A stretch of 64,000 nt of DNA from the NCBI RefSeq assembly GCF_019890675.1, contig NZ_JAIOAA010000005.1, positions 1 to 64,000 on the forward strand. The letters are read 5' to 3'. Both the position numbers and the translations under genes were made by a program. Below, one piece after another: positions 27,389 through 36,095 of this stretch. Under the pieces are notes generated by a model that ran no database searches, was not told where the DNA came from, and saw nothing but the letters and a program-made list of their open reading frames with translations. Numbering within the stretch: position 1 is the stretch's first letter; each line of letters starts with the position of its first letter. The stretch comes from Micromonospora sp. PLK6-60. GTDB lineage: Bacteria; Actinomycetota; Actinomycetes; Mycobacteriales; Micromonosporaceae.

Positions 27389-29785
27389 TCAGTGGACGGT
27401 GACGGTCCCGGCGCCGCCGTCCACGGTGACCAGTTGACCGGTGGAGATCGTCCGGGTGGCGGCGGGCACGCAGATGACGGCGGGAATGCCGTACTCCCGG
27501 GCCACGGTGGGGCCGTGCGCCATGATCGCACCGGTCTCGGTGACCAGCGCCGAGGCGGTGAGGAACAGCGGCGTCCAGCCGGGGTCGGTGGTCGCGGCGA
27601 CCAGGACCTCACCGGGCTCGATGTGGGCGGTCGCCGGGTCGTGCACGACCCGGGCCGGGCCGGTCACCCGGCCCGCCGACGCACCGACGCCGGCCAGGAC
27701 GCCGTCGGCGGCGGGCGCCGCCGGCAGTACGGTCTCGACGTCGGTGCCGTCGGAGAGCAGCGCCACCGGCACGACCCGGCGGCGGGACTCCCGGCGGTGT
27801 ACCGCCCGGCGGGTGGCGACCGTGGCCCGGTGATCGACGCCGCGGTGCACGGCGGCGTGCGCCTCGTCGAGGGTCAGGAACATGATGTCGTCGGGCCGTT
27901 CCAGCAGCCCGGCACCGTGCAGCTCCGCGCCGATGAGCAGCAGTTGCCGTCGCCTCTCCCGCAGTGGGTACAACCCGGCGAACTTGCCGGCCTCCCGCAG
28001 GCCGGCCAACGACCGGGCCCGGCGCAGCAGAAACCCGGCCAGGGTGCCGCGTACCGGCCGTCGGCGGCGGGCCCGCCGCACGAGTTCGTCGAGGGCCGCC
28101 TCGGCCGTGGCGGCGGCCCGCCGGAAGCGCCGGTCGGGCCCCTGCTCCGGGTCGGTGACCCGCAGATAGTTGGCGAGGGCCGCGAAGACCGGTGCCGGAT
28201 CCTCGGCCCAGCGCGGCACGCCGAGGTCGACCTCGGCGACGCCGCGATGACCGTACGCGGTCAGGAAGCCGGCCATCCCCACGTCGGGCAGCGTCCCACC
28301 CAGATGGCGCGCGGCCAACTCGGCCGGCGGGGTGTCGAGCAGGAGTTGACGGTGCTCGCCCGCGTTCTGGGCGAGTCGCCAGAGCGCGAGGTCCATCTCG
28401 ATGGTGACGTTGTGCGGCATCCCGGCCAGCACGGCGTGGATCTCGTCCGGGCTCGCGACGCCCTTGAGCAGCGCGGCCGGCAGCGCGGCGGCGAGCATCC
28501 CGGTGACGATCGGCCACACGATCGCGTCGGCGCCGCCCGCGGCGTCCGGCGCCTGCAGGAAGCGGAGCCGGTCGGCGGCGGTCCGCAGCTCGGCGGGGGC
28601 GACCGAGCCCACCCGCAGCTCGTCGATGGCCTGGAACATCCGGCTCCGCGCCGCGTCGGGACGGGCCAGCGCGCGCAGGATCCCCACCACCGCGCGGCCG
28701 GCCGTCCCCAGGGAGCCGGCCCCCGGAGGGCGGGCGGCGCCGCCCCCGGTCGGCGCGAACCGCGGGTCCGCCAGCACGTGCCGCATCACCGCCTGCGCCC
28801 GCGGGCCGAAGTCGACCGCCATGAGCTTCACCAGCCGTTTGCGGGACGACCTGCGGCGGGTCAGGTCGGTCAGGTCGCCGTAGAGGCGGCCGCCGATGTC
28901 GACGATCTCGACCCGGACGCCGAGCGTGGCGAGCATCGCCGCGATCTGTGCCCGCAGGGTCGACATGCCCATCGGGGTGACCGGTTGCCGCATCCCCTGC
29001 ACGTGGCCGAACTCCAGGTAGATCCGAGGGAGGGGCTTCCCGGTCTCCGGTGGGCGGGGGAACAGGCTGGTGATCGGCCGTGACTGGAGCAGCCAGAGCA
29101 CGCCGTCGCGGTCGAACGCCCACTCCACGTCCTGCGGGCAGCCGAAGTGACCCTGCAGCCGCTCACCCGCCGCGCGCAGCTCGGCCAGCTGCGCGGAGGT
29201 CAGACAGCCCGGGTCGGCTCGGGGCATGCCGTCGAGGACGTAGTGATCCACCGTCGCCGCACCGTCGACCACCGTCGTGCCGAGACCCGGCGCGGCGTCG
29301 GCCACCATCTCGTCGCGGCGGCCGGTCAGCGGGTTCGCGGTGAACAGCACCCCCGCGACCGCCGGGTCGACCATGCGCTGCACGATCACGGCCATCCGCA
29401 CCGCCCGGTGGTCGAGGTCGCGGGCGTCGCGGTAGGCGGTGGCCCGGGCGGTGTGCAGCGAGTCCCAGCACTTCCCGATCGCGGCGATCAACTCGGCGGT
29501 GCCGGTGACGTCCAGGACGGTGTCCTGCTGCCCGGCGAAGCTGGCCTCCGGCAGGTCCTCCGCGGTGGCGCTGGAGCGCACCGCCACCGGGCCGGCACCG
29601 AGCCGCTGGTACGCGGCGACGATCTCCGCCCGCGGAATGACGCCGAGTCGGTGCGCGGTGGTGGTGACGCAGAACCCGTCGGGAACCCGCTCCCCCCGCC
29701 GGATCAGCTCGCCCAGCCCGGCCGCCTTGCCGCCGACCAGGTCGACCCGGTCGGCGGTCGCCGCGGACAACGCGATCACCTGCAC
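27389..29785 (-). CDS. Rifampin-phosphotransferase-like PEP-utilising enzyme
   Basis: 798 residues from GTG 29785, with GGGGGAGG five bases upstream. The N-terminal PEP/pyruvate-binding (ATP-grasp) domain has VGGKAAGLGELI and VRSSATAEDLPEASFAGQQD. A central domain of about 400 residues is the drug-binding position in rifampin phosphotransferases. The C-terminal swivel domain has DPGWTPLFLTASALVTE and AHGPTVAREYGIPAV with the phospho-carrier His757. This three-part order and the DPGWTPLF block match Rph/PPS-like proteins rather than true pyruvate phosphate dikinase. Rph inactivates rifamycins by ATP-dependent phosphorylation, but the central domain decides the substrate, so rifamycin is only a possibility. 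Confidence 0.82.
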   Translation of the reverse strand: MQVIALSAATADRVDLVGGKAAGLGELIRRGERVPDGFCVTTTAHRLGVIPRAEIVAAYQRLGAGPVAVRSSATAEDLPEASFAGQQDTVLDVTGTAELIAAIGKCWDSLHTARATAYRDARDLDHRAVRMAVIVQRMVDPAVAGVLFTANPLTGRRDEMVADAAPGLGTTVVDGAATVDHYVLDGMPRADPGCLTSAQLAELRAAGERLQGHFGCPQDVEWAFDRDGVLWLLQSRPITSLFPRPPETGKPLPRIYLEFGHVQGMRQPVTPMGMSTLRAQIAAMLATLGVRVEIVDIGGRLYGDLTDLTRRRSSRKRLVKLMAVDFGPRAQAVMRHVLADPRFAPTGGGAARPPGAGSLGTAGRAVVGILRALARPDAARSRMFQAIDELRVGSVAPAELRTAADRLRFLQAPDAAGGADAIVWPIVTGMLAAALPAALLKGVASPDEIHAVLAGMPHNVTIEMDLALWRLAQNAGEHRQLLLDTPPAELAARHLGGTLPDVGMAGFLTAYGHRGVAEVDLGVPRWAEDPAPVFAALANYLRVTDPEQGPDRRFRRAAATAEAALDELVRRARRRRPVRGTLAGFLLRRARSLAGLREAGKFAGLYPLRERRRQLLLIGAELHGAGLLERPDDIMFLTLDEAHAAVHRGVDHRATVATRRAVHRRESRRRVVPVALLSDGTDVETVLPAAPAADGVLAGVGASAGRVTGPARVVHDPATAHIEPGEVLVAATTDPGWTPLFLTASALVTETGAIMAHGPTVAREYGIPAVICVPAATRTISTGQLVTVDGGAGTVTVH

Positions 29786-29800
29786 GTCGACCTCCCCCAC

Positions 29801-29824
29801 GATGCAATGCGACTGCATTGCATC
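29801..29824. promoter_or_regulatory. Palindromic operator before the phosphotransferase-like gene
   Basis: Arms GATGCAATGC (29801-29810) and GCATTGCATC (29815-29824) are perfect reverse complements around a 4-base centre, 15 bases upstream of the GTG. A related partial copy (GATGCATCTGCAATG) follows at about 29843. The form suits a TetR or GntR-type dimer. It is not the rifamycin-associated element described for other rph genes, as far as I can judge from memory. Confidence 0.7.
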
Positions 29825-29907
29825 CCACGGTAGTCGGTTGGCGATGCATCTGCAATGTCTCCACCGGAGGGTCGCGACTCAAGACCTTGCCGGCCGCGCC
29901 CCGGCCG

Positions 29908-31155
29908 TTAGCCGGTGGAGATCCCCGCCAGGCGCTTCTCGATGGCGTCGGCGGCGGCCCGGGGCCCGCCGGAGGCGTCGAAGGCGTCCCGGATGCGGCG
30001 CGCCCCGTCGGCACGATCGCGCGCCTGGAGGATGGCCGACCGGAGCCGTTCGGGGGTGAGCCGGGCGGACCCGAGGGTGGTGCCGGCGCCGCTGGCCCGG
30101 ACCCGCTGGGCGACCTCGTGCTGGTCGCGCCCGAACGGCACGACGCACACCGGCACGCCACGGGCGAGCGCCTTCTGGGTCGCCCCCATGCCGCCGTGGG
30201 TGACCGCGACCACGCTGCGCGCCAGGACGGCGGAGTGCGGGACGAACTCCTCGACGTGCGCATTGGCCGGGATCCGGTACGAGTCACGGATGCCGGCCGG
30301 CAGGGTCGCCACCACGAGCAGGGGTTCATCGGCGAGGGCGTCCAGGGCGACCTGGACGAGCCGTCCGTCGTCCTGGGCCTCCGAGGAGGTGGTGACGAGC
30401 ACGACGGGGTCGGTGAGGTCGACCAGCCAGCCCGGTTCGGCGACGGGCGGTTCCCACTCGCACGGCCCGACCAGGACGGTCTGCTCGGGCCAGTCACGGC
30501 GCGGGTATTCGAACGGCTCGGCAGTGGTGACCAGCATCAGCTGGGCCCGGGTGAACATGTCTCGGGCGTCGGCGACGTCGCTGAGGCCCAGGTCGCGACG
30601 CACCTTGTTGAGCATCGGCAGCGCGGCCCGTTCCAGGGTGCCGAAGACGAGCGGCCGCAACGCCAGGTCGCGCAGTCGACCCAGCGGGCCGCGGGCCGGT
30701 GGCAGCCCGGGGCCGAAGGGGGGCGCGTCCCGGGACGGAATCGCCGGCGTGTAGGGGGAGAACTCGACGAAGAGCCCGCCGGTCGCCGCCGACCAGCGTT
30801 CGGCCTCGGCGAGGCCACCCCAGGAGTTCACGTCGACGAGGACGACGTCCGGTTGGTGCTCGGCGATGGCCTGGCGCAGGTCGGCGGCCTCGTGCGGGGC
30901 GCGCTGGGCGAAGACGCCGATCCCGGCCCGCAGCGCGGCGACGGTGCCGCGCGGCAGTCGGGTGGGCTCCACGATCGCCGGGACGCGCGGATCGATCGGC
31001 GCCGCGTCGAAGCCGAGCCGACGCATCGTCTCCACCTCGGACGCGAGGGTACGCAGCACGATCGGGTGGCCGCGGCGACGAAGTTCGAGCAGCAGGGCCG
31101 CGGCGGGGAACAGGTGCCCCTTCGCGGGTGAGGTGTAGGCGAGCACCGTTGCCAT
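29908..31155 (-). CDS. MGT-family (GT1) glycosyltransferase
   Basis: 415 residues, GT-B fold. N-terminal YTSPAKGHLFPAAALLLELRR is the acceptor-side glycine/His motif. The C-terminal half has the nucleotide-sugar site VTHGGMGATQKALARGVPV and FGRDQHEVAQRV. Macrolide-type (MGT) enzymes of this class add sugars to antibiotics or to flavonoid- or ansamycin-like acceptors; some inactivate macrolides or rifamycins. Its start codon overlaps the stop of the TetR gene upstream, so the two form an operon. The acceptor cannot be read from the sequence. Confidence 0.88.
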   Translation of the reverse strand: MATVLAYTSPAKGHLFPAAALLLELRRRGHPIVLRTLASEVETMRRLGFDAAPIDPRVPAIVEPTRLPRGTVAALRAGIGVFAQRAPHEAADLRQAIAEHQPDVVLVDVNSWGGLAEAERWSAATGGLFVEFSPYTPAIPSRDAPPFGPGLPPARGPLGRLRDLALRPLVFGTLERAALPMLNKVRRDLGLSDVADARDMFTRAQLMLVTTAEPFEYPRRDWPEQTVLVGPCEWEPPVAEPGWLVDLTDPVVLVTTSSEAQDDGRLVQVALDALADEPLLVVATLPAGIRDSYRIPANAHVEEFVPHSAVLARSVVAVTHGGMGATQKALARGVPVCVVPFGRDQHEVAQRVRASGAGTTLGSARLTPERLRSAILQARDRADGARRIRDAFDASGGPRAAADAIEKRLAGISTG

Positions 31156-31742
31156 CAGGTCTCCTCCGTGAGGGGGGTGAGCATCTCGGTGAGCGCCAAC
31201 TCGGTCTGGGCTCGGCTCAGACCCGCGTCCCGGCGCAGCAGTTTCCAGGTGGCGACGTCACAGATCGCGACGAGCTGGGCCAGCCGCCGCTGCCGGGTCG
31301 CGCCGGTCAGCCGGTCCAACGCGGGCGCGAACGCGGCCTCGCACCACCGGCGGTGCACGTCGCGCCCGAGGTCGGCTATCGAGCGCCCGGAAGGGTCGAG
31401 CGGTTCCTCCGCCAGGAGCTTGAGCGACAGGTCGCCCGCCTGCTCGTAGTGCTCGACGAGGTTCGCCACAGCCGCGCCCACATCGCCGGGAACCACCGTG
31501 GCGCGGGTCGCGGCGATCTCGGCGCTGACCCGCTCGACCGCGGCGGCGACCAGGCCGTTCTTGCTCTCGAACCGGCGGATCACGGTCTGCACCGTCACCC
31601 CGGCGCGCTGCGCGACGTCGGCGAGCCGGATCTCGCTCAGCGGCTGCTCCAGGAAGAGCGAGACCAGCGCATCGATGATGCGCTCGCCGGTGACTCGGGC
31701 CGTGACGGCCCGCGCACCCTGGCGGTACTCTCGCCGATTCAT
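31155..31742 (-). CDS. TetR-family transcriptional regulator 2
   Basis: 195 residues. The HTH is IRLADVAQRAGVTVQTVIRRFESKNGL. The ATG at 31742 lies inside a 25-base palindrome, which strongly suggests self-repression and control of the glycosyltransferase it overlaps by one base. A drug-like ligand would release it. It begins the leftward operon of the drug-handling island. Confidence 0.9.
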   Translation of the reverse strand: MNRREYRQGARAVTARVTGERIIDALVSLFLEQPLSEIRLADVAQRAGVTVQTVIRRFESKNGLVAAAVERVSAEIAATRATVVPGDVGAAVANLVEHYEQAGDLSLKLLAEEPLDPSGRSIADLGRDVHRRWCEAAFAPALDRLTGATRQRRLAQLVAICDVATWKLLRRDAGLSRAQTELALTEMLTPLTEET

Positions 31743-31762
31743 GTTAGTCAGACTAACATGAA
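31738..31762. promoter_or_regulatory. TetR operator overlapping the start codon of TetR 2
   Basis: Arms TTCATGTTAGTC and GACTAACATGAA (12 bases each) are perfect reverse complements around a single central A at 31750. The start codon (31740-31742) is part of the left arm. AT-rich palindromes of this length are typical TetR sites. Confidence 0.8.
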
Positions 31763-31806
31763 AAATGCCGCCGGGAAGGCCGCCGCCGGCGCCCGGGTCA
31801 CGCCGG

Positions 31807-32262
31807 CTACCGCGCGGGCACCCGCGCCTCCGGCTTCCGCACCGGCCTGGTCACCTGCTTCGCCACGCACGACGGCAGCCCCGCGGTGGCGCGGATCGCC
31901 GCCCGCCGGTAGGCGCTGGGCGACATCCCGACCAGCTCGGTGAAGCGGGTGCTGAAGGTGCCCAGCGACGCGCAGCCCACCGCGAAACACACCTCGGTCA
32001 CGCTCAGGTCTCCCCGGCGCAGCAGCGCCATCGCCCGCTCGATGCGCCGCGTCATCAGATACGCGTACGGCGACTCGCCGTACGCCAGCCGGAACTGGCG
32101 GCTGAGGTGCCCGGCGGACACGTGCGCGCCACGGGCCAGCGCCTCCACGTCCAGCGGCTGCGCGTACTCCCGGTCGATCCGGTCCCTTACCCGGCGCAGC
32201 CGGGCGAGGTCGTCCAGGTGCCGGGCCGCGCTGCGGGCGCGACCCCACGAGGGGTGGCACAT
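31807..32262 (-). CDS. Small AraC-family transcriptional regulator
   Basis: About 151 residues, essentially one AraC DNA-binding domain: a first HTH at LDVEALARGAHVSAGHLSRQFRLAYGESP and a second at LSVTEVCFAVGCASLGTFSTRF, closed by the MSPSAYRR motif. No sensing domain is attached. The ATG at 32262 has GGGAG six bases upstream; a TTG at 32268 is the alternative. It follows the VOC gene by about 30 bases in the same direction, a recurrent pairing in actinomycetes. Confidence 0.88.
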   Translation of the reverse strand: MCHPSWGRARSAARHLDDLARLRRVRDRIDREYAQPLDVEALARGAHVSAGHLSRQFRLAYGESPYAYLMTRRIERAMALLRRGDLSVTEVCFAVGCASLGTFSTRFTELVGMSPSAYRRAAIRATAGLPSCVAKQVTRPVRKPEARVPAR

Positions 32263-32292
32263 GATCAACTCCCGGCGTCCGTCAGCCGCCCG

Positions 32293-32703
32293 TCAGCGCA
32301 GCTCCTGGATCCGGATCAGGTTGCCGGCGGGGTCGCGGAAGGCGCAGTCGCGGATGCCGTACGGCTGCTCGGTCGGCTCCTGCACGACCTCGGCGTCCCC
32401 GGCCCGTACCTTCTCGAAGGTGCCGTCCAGGTCCGGCGTGGCCAGCAGGATCCAGCCGTAGGTGCCCTTGGCCATCATCTCGGAGATCACGCGCCGCTCG
32501 TCGTCGGTGATCCCGGGGTCGACGGCCGGCGGCGCCAGCAGGATCGACGTGTCGGGCTGGCCGGCGGGGCCGACGGTGATCCAGCGCATCCGGCCCTGGC
32601 CGACGTCGTTGCGCACCTCGAACTCCAGGACGTCCCGATAGAAGGCCACCGAGGCGTCCGGGTCGACGTGCGGCAGGGCGGTGGTGTGAATGGTGAGGTT
32701 CAT
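32293..32703 (-). CDS. VOC-family (glyoxalase/dioxygenase fold) protein
   Basis: 136 residues from ATG 32703. It has two beta-alpha-beta-beta-beta modules with HTTALPHVDPDASVAFYRDV at the start and CAFRDPAGNLIRIQEL at the end, the usual metal-site strand of the superfamily. Such proteins act as glyoxalases, bleomycin-type resistance proteins or dioxygenases; without other clues the function is open. It is in an operon with the small AraC regulator downstream. Confidence 0.85.
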   Translation of the reverse strand: MNLTIHTTALPHVDPDASVAFYRDVLEFEVRNDVGQGRMRWITVGPAGQPDTSILLAPPAVDPGITDDERRVISEMMAKGTYGWILLATPDLDGTFEKVRAGDAEVVQEPTEQPYGIRDCAFRDPAGNLIRIQELR

Positions 32704-32756
32704 GACGATCAGGCTAGTTGCGCCGCCGTGACCTGGGCTTCTTGATTCCTGACCAG

Positions 32757-33707
32757 CTATTTGCCCACGCCCGCCGTCAGGCCCGACTGCACCTGCCGCT
32801 GGAAGACGATGTAGACGATCAGCACCGGCAGCATCGCCATGGTCACCCCGGCGAACAGCCCCGACCAGTCCGACTTGTAGCCCTGGTTGACCGACAGCTC
32901 GATCAGCCCCTGCGAGATCACCTGGTGCTTCGGCTCCCCCGCCACCGACTGCATCAGCAGCGTCGGCAGGTACCACTGGTTCCACTGGCCGAGCACGTTG
33001 AAGATGCCGATGCTGATCAGGCCGGGCTTGGCCATCGGCAGCATCACGCTGAAGAACATCCGGCTGTGCGAGGCCCCGTCGACCAGGGCCGCCTCGGCGA
33101 TCGAGTGGGGCAGCGTCCGGAAGAACGAGTGCATGAAGAAGATCGTGAACGACAGCGACCAGGCCACGTAGACCACGATCAGCATCAGGTGCTTGTTGGG
33201 CCCGAGCAGCGGGAAGACCACGCCCATGTTGTAGACGCCCTTGAACAGGGGCACCGCCGCCAGGTAGATCGGCAGAGTCAGGCCGGTCAGGAACATGTAG
33301 TAGATCGCCCGGTTGCCCGGGAAGTCGTACCGGGCCAACACGTAGGCGGCCATCGAGCCGAGCAGCATGGTGAGGGTGACGCTGCCGGCCAGCACCAGCA
33401 CGGTGTTCAGGAAGAACGCCCCGAGGTGCCCCTCCCCCCAGGCCCGGCCGAAGTTCTCGAAGCGCAGCGTGTCGGGGATCAGCGACAGCGGCTTGCGGAT
33501 CACCTCCGAGTCGCTCTTGAGCGCCGACATCACCACCCAGACCAGCGGGTAGATCACCATGACCGCCCACACCAGCAGGAACAGGTGGGAGAAGCCGTTG
33601 AAGACGCGTCCGCCCAGGCCGGCGCCGCGGGGCCGCGCGGCGCCGGCGGCGTCGCGGCGGGCGGGCGGCGGGGCCTGATCGGTACGGGGATGGGTCGTGG
33701 TGCTCAT
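32757..33707 (-). CDS. NgcG-like ABC permease (importer 1)
   Basis: 316 residues from ATG 33707 (GAGGAGG upstream). It has six membrane segments and the EAA loop AEAALVDGASHSRMFFSVML, ending RQVQSGLTAGVGK. The order and sequence match the MalG-type subunit of N-acetylglucosamine/chitobiose (NgcEFG) importers. The last gene of the RpiR-SBP-permease-permease operon, it is clearly a paralogue of the gene at 40544-41449. Confidence 0.85.
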   Translation of the reverse strand: MSTTTHPRTDQAPPPARRDAAGAARPRGAGLGGRVFNGFSHLFLLVWAVMVIYPLVWVVMSALKSDSEVIRKPLSLIPDTLRFENFGRAWGEGHLGAFFLNTVLVLAGSVTLTMLLGSMAAYVLARYDFPGNRAIYYMFLTGLTLPIYLAAVPLFKGVYNMGVVFPLLGPNKHLMLIVVYVAWSLSFTIFFMHSFFRTLPHSIAEAALVDGASHSRMFFSVMLPMAKPGLISIGIFNVLGQWNQWYLPTLLMQSVAGEPKHQVISQGLIELSVNQGYKSDWSGLFAGVTMAMLPVLIVYIVFQRQVQSGLTAGVGK

Positions 33708-33720
33708 CGTCCAGGCCTCC

Positions 33721-34662
33721 TCAGAACTCGATCCGCTCACGGCGGGTGATCCTCAGCTGCGCCGCGGCGAGCAGGATCGTGAAGATCGCCAGCGCCACGC
33801 CCATCGCGCAGGCGTAGCCGAACTGGCCCTTCTGGAACGCGGTGAAGTTCAGCACCGAGGCGAAGATCTCGCTGGCGTGGTCGGGGCCACCCTGGCTGGG
33901 CGTCATCACGAAGACCAGCGCGTACATGTCCAGCGCGATGAACCCCAGATAGACCCAGGCCACCGAGATGGTGTCGCGCAGCAGCGGCAGGGTGATCCGG
34001 AAAAAGGTGTGCAAACGGCTGGCCCCGTCGAGGATGGCCGCCTCGTAGATGTCCTTCGGGATGGACTGCATGGCCGCGGAGAACAGCACCATGTAGAAGC
34101 CCGCGCCGCTCCAGACCGCGATCAGCAGCAGCCACCACAGCACCGCCGGGATGCCCAGGAACGGCTCCGGGTCGGCGGTGAAGGCGATCGGGTTGTCCGC
34201 GTCGACCAGCCCGACCTTGATGAGCAGGCCGTTGATCAGGCCCTGGTTGTCGGACCGGTAGATCTGCTGCCACATCACGGCGATGACCACCAGCGACAGC
34301 ACCTGCGGAAAGAAGAAGATGATTTTGTAGAAGCCGGAGCCGAACACCCCGCGGATGCCCGCCCTGTCCTCGCGTCCGCCCACGTTGAGCAGGAACGCGA
34401 GGAACAGGGCCAGCGCGATGGTGAACAGCGGCACGGTGACCAGGAAGAACACGTTGTGCCAGAACGCCTTCCGGATCAGCTCGTCGGAGAGCAGCCGGAC
34501 GTAGTTGTCCAGCCCGACGAAGTTCTGCCGATCGGAGTAGCCTCCCCAGTCGGTCAGCGAGTAGCCGGCCGCCTGGGCGAAGGGCCACACCACGTAGAAG
34601 AGGTACAGCGCGACGGGCAGGGCCAGGAACCCGGTCACGAAACGCGCGACACCGTGCCGCAT
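33721..34662 (-). CDS. NgcF-like ABC permease (importer 1)
   Basis: 313 residues from ATG 34662, with GAGGAAG 8 bases upstream. It has six membrane segments, an EAA loop at YEAAILDGASRLHTFFRITL, and an N-terminal region like MalF subunits without the large periplasmic loop. The gap to the MalG-type gene is 13 bases. It is a paralogue of 41446-42354 and forms the channel with its neighbour for the ligand of the lipoprotein encoded next upstream. Confidence 0.85.
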   Translation of the reverse strand: MRHGVARFVTGFLALPVALYLFYVVWPFAQAAGYSLTDWGGYSDRQNFVGLDNYVRLLSDELIRKAFWHNVFFLVTVPLFTIALALFLAFLLNVGGREDRAGIRGVFGSGFYKIIFFFPQVLSLVVIAVMWQQIYRSDNQGLINGLLIKVGLVDADNPIAFTADPEPFLGIPAVLWWLLLIAVWSGAGFYMVLFSAAMQSIPKDIYEAAILDGASRLHTFFRITLPLLRDTISVAWVYLGFIALDMYALVFVMTPSQGGPDHASEIFASVLNFTAFQKGQFGYACAMGVALAIFTILLAAAQLRITRRERIEF

Positions 34663-34684
34663 GGGACTCACTTCCTCGTACGGG

Positions 34685-36094
34685 TCAGGCGGTGCGGGTC
34701 TGCTTCTGGATGGACGAGTCCTTGGCGACCTTGTCCGCGGCCGCCTGCATCTTGTCGACGAACTGCTGGGCGGTGATGCGGCCGGCCATCAGCTCCTCGG
34801 AGAGGTTCTGGCTCTCCTTGTCCAGGTCGGCGTAGAAGTCCCAGAACTTGGTCTTGATCAGGGTCTTCGGGGCGTTCTTCATCAGCTCGTTGGCGGTGGT
34901 CAGCGCCGAGTCCTGCACATTGTCGCCCGAGCCCTTGGTGGAGGCCAGGGACTTGGTCAGCTCGGCGTACTTGGCCGAGCCGGCCTTGGAGAGCACCGCG
35001 CGCAGGAACTCCTTGGCCGCCGCCTTGTTCGGGGCCTTGCTGGGCACCACCAGGCCCTCGCCGGCGCCGGCGAAGACGTCGTCGGGCGCCTTGTCGCTCG
35101 CGCCCAGGCCCCAGTAGTCGGAGAGCTTCATCTCGAAGCCCGGCGGGATGGTGGCCGCCATCTCGTTCTTCAGCCAGGTGCCGACCTGGATGAAGGCCGC
35201 CTTGCCGTCCAGCCACGCCTGCTGCGACTGGGTGTGGTTGAGGTTGCCGGGCAGCAGCAGCTTGTCCTTGACCAGCTTCTCCCACGCCTGCAGGGCGGGC
35301 AGGACGCCGTCGGCCTTCCAGGCGTTCTCCTTCAGGTTGTCGATGTCGACCACCGCCTGCTTGCCGGCGGACTTCCAGATGGTCGCCATCAGCGCCCAGC
35401 GCGGGTAGTAGCCGTGCACCGCGTCGTGCACGTACGGGGCGATGCCCTTGGCCTTGATCTTCGGCGCCAGGGCGAAGAAGTCGTCGAAGGTCTTCGGCGG
35501 CTGCCAGCCCTCCTTGTCGAACAGCGCACCGTTGTACCAGTTGCCCCAGACCGTGAAGGCCACGTTGACCACGTAGAACTTGTCCTGGAAGGTGCCGTCC
35601 TCGACGGTGCCCGGCAGCAGCGAATCGGCCACCGTGCCCTCACTGTCCCAGGCCGGGGCCTTGAGCAGGTCGTCCAGCGGCTCGATCGCGCCCTCGTTGA
35701 CCAGGGTGCTGATGTCCATCATGTCGGCGCCGGAGTTCATCACCAGGTCGCTCGGCTGGGTGGCCATCTTGGGCTGCTCTTCGGTCTTGATCTTCTGGGT
35801 GGAGCTCATGTTGACCGTGACCTTCGGGTGCTTGGCCGTGAAGACGGCCTGGTCCTCCTTGGCCCACTGGTCACCGAGGCCGCCGTTGAAGATCACCACC
35901 TTGACGGCGCTGTCGTCCTTGACGCCGAACGGGTTGTCCGCGCTCTTCGACCCCCCGGTGTCGGTGGACTTGCTGGGCTCGCTGCCGGCACAGGCGCTGA
36001 GCAGGCCGGCGGCCGGCGTGACGAGCAGGCCCGCGGCGGCGGCGCGCCGCAGCAGGGTCCGGCGGTTCAGGTCGGCCGGGTTGGTGTCCGCCAT
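34685..36094 (-). CDS. ngcE: NgcE-like sugar-binding lipoprotein (importer 1)
   Basis: 469 residues. It starts with a twin-arginine-like RRTLLRR and a lipobox LSACAG, then NPFGVKDDSAVKVVIFNGG. This opening and the LLPGTVEDGTF block match the N-acetylglucosamine/diacetylchitobiose-binding proteins (NgcE) of Streptomyces-type importers. It diverges from the second NgcE-like protein at 42416-43831 in the binding region, so the two may prefer different sugars. The ATG at 36094 is one base from the RpiR stop, with the ribosome site inside the RpiR gene. No ATPase is encoded. Confidence 0.82.
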   Translation of the reverse strand: MADTNPADLNRRTLLRRAAAAGLLVTPAAGLLSACAGSEPSKSTDTGGSKSADNPFGVKDDSAVKVVIFNGGLGDQWAKEDQAVFTAKHPKVTVNMSSTQKIKTEEQPKMATQPSDLVMNSGADMMDISTLVNEGAIEPLDDLLKAPAWDSEGTVADSLLPGTVEDGTFQDKFYVVNVAFTVWGNWYNGALFDKEGWQPPKTFDDFFALAPKIKAKGIAPYVHDAVHGYYPRWALMATIWKSAGKQAVVDIDNLKENAWKADGVLPALQAWEKLVKDKLLLPGNLNHTQSQQAWLDGKAAFIQVGTWLKNEMAATIPPGFEMKLSDYWGLGASDKAPDDVFAGAGEGLVVPSKAPNKAAAKEFLRAVLSKAGSAKYAELTKSLASTKGSGDNVQDSALTTANELMKNAPKTLIKTKFWDFYADLDKESQNLSEELMAGRITAQQFVDKMQAAADKVAKDSSIQKQTRTA

Positions 36095-36095
36095 G

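Noticed and set aside
27389..29785. Pyruvate phosphate dikinase or PEP synthase of central metabolism
   Set aside because: The C-terminal TIM barrel of PPDK is missing and the swivel domain is at the very end with a DPGWTPLF motif, which is the Rph/PPS-like order.
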